Positions 29,149-38,819 of a stretch of 64,000 nucleotides of DNA are shown here, piece after piece. Every line of letters begins with the position of its first letter. Position 1 is the first letter of the stretch. Below the pieces are notes generated by a model that saw only the letters and a list, made by a program, of their open reading frames with translations, ran no database searches and had not been told where the DNA came from. Position numbers and translations under genes: made by a program. Origin of the DNA: Collimonas arenae (GTDB lineage Bacteria; Pseudomonadota; Gammaproteobacteria; Burkholderiales; Burkholderiaceae_D); assembly GCF_001584165.1 (NCBI RefSeq), contig NZ_CP013233.1, forward strand, positions 3,356,620-3,420,619, in the 5' to 3' direction.

Positions 29149-29412
29149 AACCACTTCGTAATGTAAAGATTTTTAACATTTGCTGCCAATTTGTGATTCT
29201 ACTCCAAACATACAGCGCTTTGACGCATCGCAACAAACCATCAATCATTTTTACAACAGCTGTCGCAACAATTAAATATGTCTTTAATGCAATCTTTATG
29301 TATCGCCCTCATGCTAACATCGAGCTCGCCAGTAACAAATTGTAACAAGCATAACCGGCAGAAATAAGCACCAGCTTCAATGCTGCCCTGAGCGAGCCCC
29401 TGAGGAAAAAGC

Positions 29413-30762
29413 ATGTCGGATACCGCTACCGAAAAGCCATATAGGAACATTACGCCATTCTGGCAACGTCTGCCGCAATTTTTCCTGTATCCAGCCCAAC
29501 CGCAATTGCTCTGGCATCCGGCAGTCTATGCCCTAATCGGCGCAGGCTTGTGGATGCTGGGCGGATACGGCGAGGACGGCGGCTTTTCGCCACTCATCCT
29601 GATCATCACGGTATTGGTCGGCATCGGTTTCCTGGTCGACTTGATGCGCCAGGCGTTCCGAGTCCTGGAACAGACCTCGCTCGGCAATCTGCGCCATGCG
29701 GATTTCGATGAGCCGAACGACGTGCACAAAATGTCGCCGTACAAATTGCTGCTGGTGGTGCTGGTGCAAGGTTTTTTTGTCGCGATACTTGGCGAGATCC
29801 ATCCGCTTCTCCTGCTGGCGGGTAACGCTGTGGCCAACCTGATGCTGCCGGCCTGCATCATGGTGCTCGGACACACCCACAGTTTCACCGAGGCGATCAA
29901 TCCATTCAACGTGTTCAAGATGATCAGGGCGGTCGGCTGGCCTTACCTGGCGCTGTGGGTATTCGGTTTCATACTGAACCAGTCGGCGCCGGTGCTGATT
30001 GCACTATTCGTCGGAAAGCTGCCGATCGTGCTGCTGGTCGGACTCGGCATTTTTGCCTTCGCCTACTTCACGTTGGTCGGCTTCAACCTGATGGGCTATA
30101 CGATGTACCAGTACCATCAGGAGATCGGTTATTCCCCGGATCGCAATTTTGAAATCAACGCGCTGGCCAGCAGCCGCAAAAACCGTCCGCTGACCGACGA
30201 AGAAATCCTGGCGCAACAGATCGGCGCGATGATCCGCGACGGCAATATCGACATGGCGATGGAAATGGTGTGGGAAGAACTGCGCTACGATCAGCATAAC
30301 GCGCAGCTGTGCGGGCACTACGCCAAACTGCTGATGCTCAAAGGCGATACCAAGAAACAGCTTGAGCATGCGCAACGCCATCTGTTTGCGCTGGCCCGCT
30401 CGGGCAAGGCCGGGCGCATCGGCGACACCTGGCGGCAGGCGCGCCAACTCGATCCCGAGTTCAAGGTCGACAATCCCGATCACGTACTGGACATTGCTAC
30501 GGCGGCGGCTTCGATCCGCGAATATCAAGTAGCGCTCGAAATTGTCTCGGGTTTCCACAAACGTGCGCCACGCCACAAGGATGTGCCGGCGGTACTGGTG
30601 CTGGCCGGGAAATTACTGTCCGACCATCTGCGCCAGGATACCCGTGCGATGGCTTTGTTCAATCACGTGATTGCGCAGTGGCCCGCAAGCCCTGCAGCCA
30701 TCGAAGCGCAACAGTACAAGCGCATTATTGAACGCCTTGCCGAACCGTCCTCGCCAGCCTAA
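29413..30762 (+). CDS. Membrane protein with C-terminal TPR-like helical region, function unknown
   Basis: A 449-residue protein. The N-terminal half (about residues 30-235) has around six hydrophobic helices. The C-terminal half (about 270-440) is soluble, helical and repeat-like (DGNIDMAMEMVWEEL, NAQLCGHYAKLLMLKGDTKKQLEHAQ, ASIREYQVALEIVSGFHKRAPRH), which looks like TPR repeats. This pairing suggests a scaffold that presents TPRs at the cytoplasmic face, but I recognise no named family. A GAGG ribosome site lies upstream of the ATG. It converges with the rhomboid gene, and their stop codons overlap. Confidence 0.8.
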   Translation: MSDTATEKPYRNITPFWQRLPQFFLYPAQPQLLWHPAVYALIGAGLWMLGGYGEDGGFSPLILIITVLVGIGFLVDLMRQAFRVLEQTSLGNLRHADFDEPNDVHKMSPYKLLLVVLVQGFFVAILGEIHPLLLLAGNAVANLMLPACIMVLGHTHSFTEAINPFNVFKMIRAVGWPYLALWVFGFILNQSAPVLIALFVGKLPIVLLVGLGIFAFAYFTLVGFNLMGYTMYQYHQEIGYSPDRNFEINALASSRKNRPLTDEEILAQQIGAMIRDGNIDMAMEMVWEELRYDQHNAQLCGHYAKLLMLKGDTKKQLEHAQRHLFALARSGKAGRIGDTWRQARQLDPEFKVDNPDHVLDIATAAASIREYQVALEIVSGFHKRAPRHKDVPAVLVLAGKLLSDHLRQDTRAMALFNHVIAQWPASPAAIEAQQYKRIIERLAEPSSPA

Positions 30763-32347
30763 TACCGGTTACCCGGACTGGAAATCAAACGGCTTTCGTC
30801 ACTCGTCGGAAACTGTTGCAGCAATAATTTCTGGTATTGCTGCCCTTTATCGTGCCTACCCGCAGCAATGAATCCTCTGGCGATGCAATGCACCAGTTGC
30901 GGCAGTTGTTGGTGCTGACGCGCCGTTACCATTAGTATCTGCAAGATATTCTCAGCCGTCTGCGGCTGGCCGTTCAGGGCAAAGCGCTTGGCCAGGGCCA
31001 GCGATTGCTCGCTGCTCAGCGACGGCCGCGGCGCGGCACGCGCCACATAATCCAGATACACCTGGTGAACTTTCTCTTCATCGAGCGCACCTTTCGGCAA
31101 GCGCAGCAGCATGGCCGCGACTTGATGAAATGCTGACGATGACGGCGCGCCTTTCGACAGGTTGAACAACTGCAGCAGCCAGTCAGGTTGCGGCGTCCTT
31201 TTCTGTGCCAGCGTCTTGCTTACCAGGCTGCTGAAATCACGCCGGGCGCGCTCGAAGTCAAGACGGCTCAACGCCGCATAAGCGCTCTGCTGCAAGGTCC
31301 GCAGCAACTTGTCATCATCGGCAGGGGCAACATAGTTCGCATGCGCCTGCTCCAGCTTCCGGCGCGCCAGCAAGCGATACAAGAGCGCCAGCAATGCGCC
31401 GCCAAGCAGGCCGCCTATATGCGCGTAGTAATTGGTGTTAGACGGGCCGCCGAACCACAGGTCGAAGGCTTCCTTGCCGACCCAGATCGGCAACATGATC
31501 AGCGCCGGCGCCGTGAAGAAATCGAAATAGAACAGGAACCAGTAGAAGAAGCGAATCCGGCGCAAGCCATACAGCACGGTGTACATTCCCATGACGCCGG
31601 AAATTGCGCCGACGCGCCCAGCGACAAGATCATGCTGTCGCCGCGGAACAACAGATAAAAGGCGGCCGACAGCAAGCCCGAGGCGAGATAGAACAACAAG
31701 AACAAACCACCACCAAGCAGTATCTCGACCGCGTAACCGACCATCGCCAGGAACACCATATTGCCCAACACATGCTCGACGCTGCCATGCAGGAACATGT
31801 GGGTGATCAAGGTAACTGGGCGTTCGAAAGCCTGGGCCGGAATCAGCGCATAGCGCTCGGTAAAGCTGCGTTTGCGGATCAGCGAATAATGCTCGCGCTG
31901 CTCCTTCCACACGGCCAGATCGTCGGCATCGATAGTCCCAAGGACGGCCAGCTTCGGTTGCTGCATCAGCGCCGAAAAAGCCGTATCGGCATCCAGCACA
32001 TACCAGGCCTGGGCGATTTGCCCGTAATCGTCCAGCGATGCCGTCTTCCCATTGCGTGCGGCGGCCAGGTCAGCGCGCGCACGTATTTGCTGCCAGCGTT
32101 CCAAGGCCTTGCGCATGCTGGTTGCGGCAGCGGTCTTGTTGTCGCTTTCCAGATAGCGGGCGTAGGCGGGGAATTCGAATTCCGGCAGGCGCGACTCGAC
32201 CAGGTAATAGTTGGCAGCCGGCTCCATATGGCTGCGCTCGCCCCACTGTATGCCGAAGTAGATCAGCAAATTGACCAGCACCAGAAAAATGGTAATCAGC
32301 GGCGGGCGCCGCCAGTCTGGCTTACGGTCTACCGGAATAATCAGCAT
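30759..32347 (-). pseudogene. Rhomboid family intramembrane serine protease with C-terminal helical repeats, broken by one frameshift at 31609-31610
   Basis: About 529 residues when repaired. Layout: an N-terminal membrane helix (PPLITIFLVLVNLLIYFGIQ), a soluble insert of about 130 residues, then the rhomboid core with HMFLHGSVEHVLGNMVFL, the catalytic-serine motif GASGAISGVMGMYTV, and the histidine helix YYAHIGGLLGGALLA, followed by about 180 residues of helical, TPR-like sequence. The frame breaks exactly inside the GASG motif: one C added to the CC at 31609-31610 joins SLGAS to GAISGVMG. Rhomboids cut single-pass membrane proteins; the substrate is unknown. It overlaps tail to tail with the preceding plus-strand gene, which also combines helices with TPR-like repeats. 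Confidence 0.85.
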
Positions 32348-32460
32348 GGCGGTTCAGCGGCGCTAAATGAGGTGTTGGAATTGTAATTACGCAATTCTAC
32401 CCAGTCATTGCCTCATGGCAGCGTTATTTATTTGCAATAAAAACCGCTGTGGCGAGCATG

Positions 32461-33012
32461 CTACGATTTCAGCGCGGCTTCCGGCGCCGGTTCCAGCAAC
32501 GGCCGATCGACATATTCAACCGCCAGCCCTTGGCCGCGCATCCAGTCGGCCACCGCATGGCCGGTGCCGGCGCGCCATGGCCGCAATTTGGCCGGTTCCA
32601 GCAGACGGTACTCCAGCAGTTCTTCAGACAAGCTGATCGTGCCGGATGCCTTGACATGATAGGCGATGATCAGTTCGTTCTTGCGGATGAATTCATAGAC
32701 ACCAATCAACGTAATCTGCCCGGCGTCCAGGTTGGTTTCTTCCTTCAGTTCGCGCGCAATGCCCTGCTCCGGCGTTTCATCGCGCTCCATGAAGCCGGTG
32801 ATCAACGCAAACATGCCCTCTTGCCATGCGGCGTTGCGCGCAAGCAGGATCTTGCCGTCGATCTCGACAATCGCGGCCAGCACCGGCAACGGATTGTCCC
32901 AGTGGGTCCAGTGCCCTTCGGGACACGCCAGCCGCAATTTCCCGGCTTCGCCTTCATCGGCTCGCTGAATCAGGGACGTTGCACAAACCGGACAGAATTT
33001 AAATTCGCTCAT
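32461..33012 (-). CDS. Nudix hydrolase with N-terminal zinc ribbon
   Basis: A 183-residue protein. The N-terminus FKFCPVCATSL and a second cysteine/histidine pair (ACPEGHWTHW) form a zinc-ribbon-like knuckle as in NudC-type pyrophosphatases. The Nudix box follows as GFMERDETPEQGIARELKEE, with metal-binding REL-EE present and the usual glycine near the end replaced by Asn. The likely substrate is a nucleoside diphosphate derivative; NADH cleavage cannot be assumed because the NudC specificity motif is not recognised. The start at 33012 (MSEFKFCPVC) is set by the ribbon; no clear ribosome site is seen. It follows alaS on the same strand past a terminator. Confidence 0.85.
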   Translation of the reverse strand: MSEFKFCPVCATSLIQRADEGEAGKLRLACPEGHWTHWDNPLPVLAAIVEIDGKILLARNAAWQEGMFALITGFMERDETPEQGIARELKEETNLDAGQITLIGVYEFIRKNELIIAYHVKASGTISLSEELLEYRLLEPAKLRPWRAGTGHAVADWMRGQGLAVEYVDRPLLEPAPEAALKS

Positions 33013-33040
33013 GGCTGATGATGTCAGTTGGATGGAATAG

Positions 33041-33103
33041 AAAAAAGCGGGAAGAATCAATCCGCGATACTACTGCGATTTGATGCTTCCCGCTTTGCTG
33101 AAC
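33041..33103 (-). terminator. Rho-independent terminator of alaS
   Basis: AAAGCGGGAAG pairs with CTTCCCGCTTT around a long, partly paired loop, with six T on the minus strand after the stem. It lies about 45 bases after the alaS stop and overlaps the Nudix gene's upstream region. Confidence 0.75.
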
Positions 33104-33146
33104 TGCATGGCCTGTATCTCAAGCCATCATTCAAAGCTCATCTTAT

Positions 33147-35771
33147 TCAGGCGCGCTCGCCGACCCATGCCGCAACGCCTTGCAAGGCTGCCGCCAGGCC
33201 GCTCGGATCGGTGCCGCCAGCTTGCGCCATGTCAGGACGGCCACCACCCTTGCCGCCGACTTGCTGGGCGACGAAGTTGACCAACTCGCCAGCCTTGACC
33301 TTGCCAGTGGCGTCGGCAGTGACGCCGGCAATCAGGCTGACCTTGCCATCCTTGACTGCCGCCAGCACGATGGCTGCGGTTTTCAGCTTGTCTTTCAGCT
33401 TGTCCATGGTTTCACGCAAGGTGGCGCTATCGGCGCCTTCCAGCGTCGCCGCCAGCACCTTGATGCCGTTGACATCGACGGCTTGCAGCACCAGTTCATC
33501 GCCCTGATTCGCCGCCAGTTTCGACTTCAGGCTGCTCAGTTCTTTTTCCAGCGCCTTGACGTGATCTTGCACCTGCGCGATGCGTTGGGTCAGTTCTTCT
33601 GGCTGCGCTTTCAATGCAGCGGCAGCTTCGTTGACGCGATTGCTCAAACTTTGCACCAGCGCCAGGCCGGCTTCGCCGGTCACCGCTTCGATACGGCGAA
33701 TACCGGCAGCAACGCCACCTTCGCCGACGATCTTGAACAAGCCAATATCGCCGGTGCGGCTGACGTGAGTACCGCCGCACAATTCGCGCGAAGTACCGAT
33801 CGACAGGACGCGCACTTCATCGCCGTATTTCTCGCCGAACAAAGCCATTGCACCAGCGCCAACCGCGTCGTCAAACGACATCAGCTTGGCTTCGGTAGCG
33901 ACGTTGGCGAGAATTTCACGGTTAACGATTTCTTCGATACGACGAATTTCATCGGCGCTGACCGGCGCATTGTGACTGAAGTCGAAACGGGTCTTGTCGG
34001 CGTCGACCAGCGAACCCTTTTGCGCCACGTGTGCGCCCAGCACTTCACGCAATGCCTTGTGCATCAGGTGGGTCGCCGAGTGATTGCGGATGGTGCGGCC
34101 GCGCACGGCGGTATCGACCTTGGCGTTGACCTTGTCGCCAACGGCCAACGAACCGCTGCGCAGATTGCCGTGATGACCGAATACTTCAGCCTGGATTTTC
34201 AGGGTATCGGCCACGTCGAACAATGCGCCAGATGCTTCCAGCACGCCGCAGTCGCCAACCTGGCCACCGGACTCAGCATAGAACGGCGTGGTGTCGAGCA
34301 CCACGATGGCGTCCTGGCCGGCTTCGATTTTCTGCACCGCGCTACCGTCCACATACAGGGCCAGCACTTTGGCTTCATGGGTCAGCTCGTCGTAGCCGAC
34401 GAAACGAGTCTTGTCGCCGCTGTATTCCACCGCGGCAGCCATCTTGAACTTACCGGCCGCGCGCGCGGTCGTTTTCTGGCGCTCCATCGCAGTGGCAAAA
34501 CCGGCTTCGTCCAGCTCGACTTCACGTTCGCGACAGATATCCGCAGTCAGGTCGAGCGGGAAACCGAAGGTGTCGTACAGGGTGAATGCAGTTTCGCCAT
34601 CCAGCTTTTTGGAATTCTTGGCCAACGCTGCTTCCAGTATTTTCATGCCGTGTTCCAGCGTTTCGCCGAAACGTTCTTCTTCCTGCTTCAGGACTTGCTC
34701 GACGCGCTCTGCCGCTTCCGGTAGTTCCGGATAGGCGGCGCCCATCTCCAGCACCAGATCCTTGACCAGCTTGTAGAAAAACGGTTTGGTCTGACCCAGC
34801 TTGTGCCCGTGGCGCAATGCGCGGCGGATGATCCGGCGCAGCACGTAGCCGCGGCCTTCATTGCCAGGAATGACGCCATCGACCACCAGGAAAGAACAGG
34901 CGCGGATATGATCGGCGATCACTTTCAGCGAGTTGTTTGCCAGGTCGGTAGTATTGGTTTCGCGTGCAGCAGCCTTGATCAGACGCTGGAACAAGTCGAT
35001 TTCGTAGTTGCTGTGCACGTGCTGCAACACCGCAGCCAGGCGCTCCAGGCCCATGCCGGTATCGACGCATTGCTTCGGCAACGGCGTCAACGTCGCTTCG
35101 CCGGTCTTCGGATCGATCTGGCGATCGAACTGCATGAACACGTTGTTCCAGATTTCGATATAACGGTCGCCGTCCTGCTCCGGGCTGCCCGGAGGACCGC
35201 CCCAGACGTCCGGGCCGTGGTCGTAGAAAATTTCGGAGCAAGGGCCGCAAGGGCCGGTGTCGGCCATCTGCCAGAAGTTGTCCGATGCATATGGCGCGCC
35301 CTTATTGTCGCCAATGCGCACGATGCGCTCTTTCGGCAGGCCAATCACCTTGTGCCAGATATCGTAGGCTTCATCGTCAGTTTCATACACCGTGGCCCAC
35401 AATTTATCCGCCGGCAAGCCATACACCTTGGTCAGCAGCTCCCAGGCCCAGACCAGCGAGTCATGCTTGAAGTAGTCGCCGAACGACCAGTTGCCCAGCA
35501 TTTCGAAAAATGTGTGGTGACGCGCCGTGTAACCGACGTTTTCCAGATCGTTGTGCTTACCACCGGCGCGCAGGCAGCGCTGTACCGAGGTGGCACGCAC
35601 ATAGTTGCGCTTTTCGGTGCCCAGGAACACATCCTTGAACTGCACCATACCGGAGTTGGTAAACAGCAATGTCGGATCGTTGCCGGGGACCAGGCTGGAC
35701 GAGCGCACAATGGTGTGGCCTTTGGATTCAAAGAATTTGAGAAACTTTTCGCGGATTTCGGCTGAGTTCAT
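33147..35771 (-). CDS. alaS: Alanine--tRNA ligase
   Basis: AlaRS of 874 residues, the usual bacterial length. It has a class-II catalytic core at the N-terminus ([56 protein letters not shown]), a tRNA-binding middle domain, and an editing domain with [13 protein letters not shown] and [13 protein letters not shown], whose histidines and cysteine bind zinc and clear Ser/Gly mischarging. A C-terminal DHHA1 domain (from about [13 protein letters not shown]) ends the protein. The ATG at 35771 ([10 protein letters not shown]) matches the family start; the 32 extra upstream codons do not. The gene is followed by a strong terminator. Confidence 0.98.
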   Translation of the reverse strand: MNSAEIREKFLKFFESKGHTIVRSSSLVPGNDPTLLFTNSGMVQFKDVFLGTEKRNYVRATSVQRCLRAGGKHNDLENVGYTARHHTFFEMLGNWSFGDYFKHDSLVWAWELLTKVYGLPADKLWATVYETDDEAYDIWHKVIGLPKERIVRIGDNKGAPYASDNFWQMADTGPCGPCSEIFYDHGPDVWGGPPGSPEQDGDRYIEIWNNVFMQFDRQIDPKTGEATLTPLPKQCVDTGMGLERLAAVLQHVHSNYEIDLFQRLIKAAARETNTTDLANNSLKVIADHIRACSFLVVDGVIPGNEGRGYVLRRIIRRALRHGHKLGQTKPFFYKLVKDLVLEMGAAYPELPEAAERVEQVLKQEEERFGETLEHGMKILEAALAKNSKKLDGETAFTLYDTFGFPLDLTADICREREVELDEAGFATAMERQKTTARAAGKFKMAAAVEYSGDKTRFVGYDELTHEAKVLALYVDGSAVQKIEAGQDAIVVLDTTPFYAESGGQVGDCGVLEASGALFDVADTLKIQAEVFGHHGNLRSGSLAVGDKVNAKVDTAVRGRTIRNHSATHLMHKALREVLGAHVAQKGSLVDADKTRFDFSHNAPVSADEIRRIEEIVNREILANVATEAKLMSFDDAVGAGAMALFGEKYGDEVRVLSIGTSRELCGGTHVSRTGDIGLFKIVGEGGVAAGIRRIEAVTGEAGLALVQSLSNRVNEAAAALKAQPEELTQRIAQVQDHVKALEKELSSLKSKLAANQGDELVLQAVDVNGIKVLAATLEGADSATLRETMDKLKDKLKTAAIVLAAVKDGKVSLIAGVTADATGKVKAGELVNFVAQQVGGKGGGRPDMAQAGGTDPSGLAAALQGVAAWVGERA

Positions 35772-35933
35772 GTTCTTGGGCAAAAAATGAAACGGTGCAA
35801 GGAAAAAGGCAATGGGACAAGGTCGCCGCCCTATGCGGATACGATCGATCCACAATGCGAAGGGCAACTATGTTCTTTTGCAAACCTTCGATTATACGTG
35901 ATACCCGCCGCATCATTCTCTTGCGGCAGGATG

Positions 35934-35968
35934 AAAAAAGCCCGCCAGGATCGCTCCCGGCGGGCTTT
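35934..35968 (-). terminator. Rho-independent terminator after the small exported Lys/His-rich protein gene
   Basis: AAGCCCGCC pairs with GGCGGGCTT, followed on the minus strand by a six-T run. It lies about 60 bases after the stop of the gene at 36029-36244 and before alaS. Confidence 0.88.
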
Positions 35969-36028
35969 GAATGACAAGAGGTCTGAATTTCGCGAAATCC
36001 AGCCCCTTATCAGCCGTACAGCGGGCTA

Positions 36029-36244
36029 TTAGGCGCCCTTATTAACTGGCGTAGCTGTGATCTTGTGGCTCTTCTTGTGATGATGTTTCTTGTGCGCTTT
36101 TTTCGCTGGCGCTGCAGGAGCCGCAGCCGCTGGAGCCGCCATTGGAGCCGCAGGAGCAGGAGCTGCTGCAGGAGCATTTTGCGCCATGACAGGCAGAGCG
36201 AAAGCAGCAACAACAACAGCAGCCAGCAATTTATTGATCTTCAT
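36029..36244 (-). CDS. Small exported Ala/Pro-rich protein with Lys/His-rich tail
   Basis: A 71-residue protein. A clear signal peptide (MKINKLLAAVVVAAFALPVMA, cleavage before QN) is followed by a low-complexity Ala/Pro stretch and then a basic tail of Lys and His (KKAHKKHHHKKSHK). An AAGGAAG ribosome site lies before the ATG, a plausible promoter lies upstream and a strong terminator downstream, so this is a well-formed single-gene unit. Similar Ala-rich basic exported peptides exist (acid-shock Asr-like), but homology is not demonstrable here. The tail could bind metals, nucleic acid or anionic envelope polymers; the function is unknown. Confidence 0.8.
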   Translation of the reverse strand: MKINKLLAAVVVAAFALPVMAQNAPAAAPAPAAPMAAPAAAAPAAPAKKAHKKHHHKKSHKITATPVNKGA

Positions 36245-36262
36245 TTTGACTTCCTTTCAATT

Positions 36263-36293
36263 ATTATAAAAACAAGCAAATTTGACACTTCAA
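36263..36293 (-). promoter_or_regulatory. Promoter for the small exported protein gene
   Basis: On the minus strand TTGAAG is followed after 19 bases by a perfect TATAAT, and the -10 box lies about 20 bases before the start codon and just before the AAGGAAG ribosome site. Confidence 0.5.
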
Positions 36294-36450
36294 GAGTAAA
36301 ACTCACGATCAACCACTCGCCTTGTCACGGTGAATATGGCCTGAAACTCGGTTCTGCCCTCTCTTAACGCCCGCTTGCCGATTTAGGTTGACATGATCGA
36401 TCACACAACTTTGCTTTTATTTCGCCCATGCCACGTGAGACTGGCATATC

Positions 36451-37221
36451 TCATTCAGCGCTAATCAGATCGATCCGGTCGGTGCAGAAACCGTCCACAC
36501 CCCAGCCGAGGATCTCGGCGGCGCGATTAGGTGTGTTCACCGTATAGCAAAACAGGCCGTAACCGGCTTGCTTGACTGCCTGCGCCTGGATCGGCGACAG
36601 GTATTTATGGTTGGTATGCAGGGCTACCGCGTCCAGCTCCTGCAGCCGTTGCTGCCAGTCGTTTTCGATAGTATCGGTCAGGAAGCCGCGTGGAATATCC
36701 GGCGCGGCCACCTGCGCGGCGCGCAGAGCCTCAAATGAAAAAGAGGAAAACAATGGCAACGCCGGGTCGGCCCATGCCCCGTCCGCGCTGGCTACATGTT
36801 CCTCCACCTCATGCGCAAAACACTCCTCCGTCAGCTGCGCGACAATACGCCCGGTTTCCACTTCGAATCCTTCGGCCGGTTTGATTTCGACATTCATCCA
36901 GATATCGTTCTGCCGGCAAAAATCGAGCGCCTGGCGATAAGTGCAGATGCGTTCGCCGGCAAACTGCTCGCCCAGCCAGCTGCCAGCATCCATCGCAGTC
37001 AATTCCTCGGCAGTGAAATCGGATACTTTACCGACGCCGCGCACGGTACGGCCAAACACCGCGTCATGCATCAGGATTGGCACACCGTCACGCGATAGCA
37101 TGACATCAAATTCGACCGCACGGTATCCGTGCTTCAAGCCACAACGCAGCGCCGCCAGCGTATTTTCCGGCGCCAGCGTGCCACCGCCGCGATGTGCAAC
37201 TACTTTCGGGTAGGGCCACAT
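36451..37221 (-). CDS. ugpQ: Glycerophosphodiester phosphodiesterase (UgpQ type)
   Basis: A 256-residue cytoplasmic TIM-barrel enzyme that releases sn-glycerol-3-phosphate from glycerophosphodiesters. The catalytic and metal residues sit in VVAHRGGGTLAPENTLAAL and AVEFDVMLSRDGVPILMHD near the N-terminus; WMNVEIKP and the C-terminal VNTPNRAAEILGWGVDGFCTD are also typical. There is no signal peptide, consistent with the cytoplasmic UgpQ type rather than periplasmic GlpQ. It is divergent from the 2TM/LytS/LytTR operon and no ugp transporter genes are adjacent. Confidence 0.93.
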   Translation of the reverse strand: MWPYPKVVAHRGGGTLAPENTLAALRCGLKHGYRAVEFDVMLSRDGVPILMHDAVFGRTVRGVGKVSDFTAEELTAMDAGSWLGEQFAGERICTYRQALDFCRQNDIWMNVEIKPAEGFEVETGRIVAQLTEECFAHEVEEHVASADGAWADPALPLFSSFSFEALRAAQVAAPDIPRGFLTDTIENDWQQRLQELDAVALHTNHKYLSPIQAQAVKQAGYGLFCYTVNTPNRAAEILGWGVDGFCTDRIDLISAE

Positions 37222-37434
37222 GAATGTTTTCTTTCTATTGGATAAATTGGACTAACGGAGGGAAAGCGGACTGCAGCCCCCCTGTTAATGTCAATCTTAA
37301 TGGATTTGATGTATTTGGCAATCGGCGACCGCCGGCTACCATTCGCGACATGCAATCCAGGTTTCGTCGCATTTCCCTTCCTGACAGCGGCTGGCAACGA
37401 CACAATCGAGCCATTCCATAAGAAGGAGAATGTC

Positions 37435-37719
37435 ATGAACGATACCAGACCCGACTATCAGGATGCGCAACGCCAGGTCGAGCGCAAAATTGGATTTTTC
37501 GTGCATCTGGCAGTTTATTTGATTGTCAACAGCGGCCTGGCGCTGCTCAATTTCTTGCACAACCCTGGTCATCCATGGGTGCTCGGTCCGCTTTTGGGAT
37601 GGGGAATCGGGTTGCTATTTCACGGCCTTGCGGTATTCTTGCATGCCCCCGGCGCGCAATGGAAACGGCGCATGATCGAACGCGAACTAGATAAAAATAA
37701 CCCTATTCCTCCTGCATGA
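37435..37719 (+). CDS. 2TM domain protein
   Basis: A 94-residue membrane protein: a short charged N-terminus (NDTRPDYQDAQRQVERKIGFF), two hydrophobic helices (VHLAVYLIVNSGLALLNF and LLGWGIGLLFHGLAVFLH) and a basic C-terminus (KRRMIERELDK). This is the 2TM domain layout often found attached to, or next to, LytS-type histidine kinases. A strong AAGGAG ribosome site precedes the ATG. Its stop overlaps the start of the kinase gene (ATGA), so the two are translationally coupled; a role as membrane partner of the kinase is an inference. Confidence 0.87.
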   Translation: MNDTRPDYQDAQRQVERKIGFFVHLAVYLIVNSGLALLNFLHNPGHPWVLGPLLGWGIGLLFHGLAVFLHAPGAQWKRRMIERELDKNNPIPPA

Positions 37720-38819
37720 AGCCAACCGCTGAAATCGCTTTACCGCAAAACACCGAGCCACTGGCACGGCGCCTGCTGCGAGCTTTCTACCTCAATCTCG
37801 GCATCGACATCATCTGCGCCGTGATTGTCACGTACGTGATGCGCATCAGCGACAGTTTCTGGGTGAACCTGGTGTTTTCGTTGTGCATCGGCATGTCGGC
37901 GATGGTGCTGATAGAAGCAGGCCGCGTCGTGTTCTGGCGCAATTCAACGCCACGCAAGGCGCATTTCTTGGCCTTCATCCTAGTGGCGGCGGGCATCGCC
38001 CAATTTCTCGGCATCCGCCTGGCCGATCTGCTACTCGGGCTGCCCACAGACAATTTTTCCTCTATGTATATGAATGTAAGCGGCCTTGGCCTGATCATCC
38101 TGACTGTTTCGGTCTGCGTCGGCGCCACCCTGTTTTTCTGGAACCTGAGCACGCTTGCCGAATTGCGCAACCAGGCGGCAATTGAAAAGGCGCGAGCCAC
38201 GGCAATCGAAAAGCAGGCGTTACAGGCGCAGTTGCAGATGCTGCAGGCACAGATCGAACCACACATGTTGTTCAACACGCTGGCGACTCTGCAAAGCCTG
38301 ATCGCCATTGACGCGCCGCGAGCGCAGCAGATGCTGGACCAGTTGATTCAATTCCTGCGCGCCTCGCTCTCCTCTTCGCGCATTGAGCAGACTACATTGG
38401 CGCAGGAATTCAGCCTGATGGAAGCCTATCTGGAGCTGATGTCGCTGCGCATGGGCAGCCGCCTCAGTTTCGACCTGCAGTTGCCAGCCGAACTGCGCGA
38501 TACCGTGATTGCGCCGATGCTGCTGCAGCCGCTGGTCGAAAACGCCATTAAGCACGGCCTGGAGCCGAAGATCGAGGGCGGCCGCGTCGAAGTGGCAGCC
38601 AGCCGTCAAGGCGAAATACTGCTGCTTGATGTCAGCGACACCGGCCTCGGCCTGAGCGCGCAATCCGATCTGCAGCCGAACAACCATGCCAGCCATATCG
38701 GCCTCAGCAACATCCACGAACGGCTGCAAGCACTGTACGGTTCGCGCGCCAGCCTGACTGTGAAACCGAAATTGCCGCATGGCGTTATCGCCCAACTTCA
38801 ACTACCCATCCTGACATGA
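37716..38819 (+). CDS. LytS/AlgZ-type sensor histidine kinase
   Basis: A 367-residue kinase with four membrane helices in the first half (about residues 20-145), a short coiled-coil linker rich in Ala/Gln/Lys, and a His_kinase domain. The phosphoacceptor region reads QAQIEPHMLFNTLATLQSL, followed by an HATPase domain with PLVENAIKHGLEPK (N box) and DTGLGLS (G box). It lacks an extended sensor domain, so the helices themselves, perhaps with the 2TM protein, sense the signal. Its start overlaps the 2TM stop and its stop overlaps the regulator start by four bases each, giving a tightly coupled operon. Confidence 0.93.
   Translation: MKPTAEIALPQNTEPLARRLLRAFYLNLGIDIICAVIVTYVMRISDSFWVNLVFSLCIGMSAMVLIEAGRVVFWRNSTPRKAHFLAFILVAAGIAQFLGIRLADLLLGLPTDNFSSMYMNVSGLGLIILTVSVCVGATLFFWNLSTLAELRNQAAIEKARATAIEKQALQAQLQMLQAQIEPHMLFNTLATLQSLIAIDAPRAQQMLDQLIQFLRASLSSSRIEQTTLAQEFSLMEAYLELMSLRMGSRLSFDLQLPAELRDTVIAPMLLQPLVENAIKHGLEPKIEGGRVEVAASRQGEILLLDVSDTGLGLSAQSDLQPNNHASHIGLSNIHERLQALYGSRASLTVKPKLPHGVIAQLQLPILT

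Noticed and set aside
28729..29166. 145-residue plus-strand open frame across the tusA locus
   Set aside because: Antisense to tusA, whose CPxP motif is unmistakable. The translation has no family resemblance.
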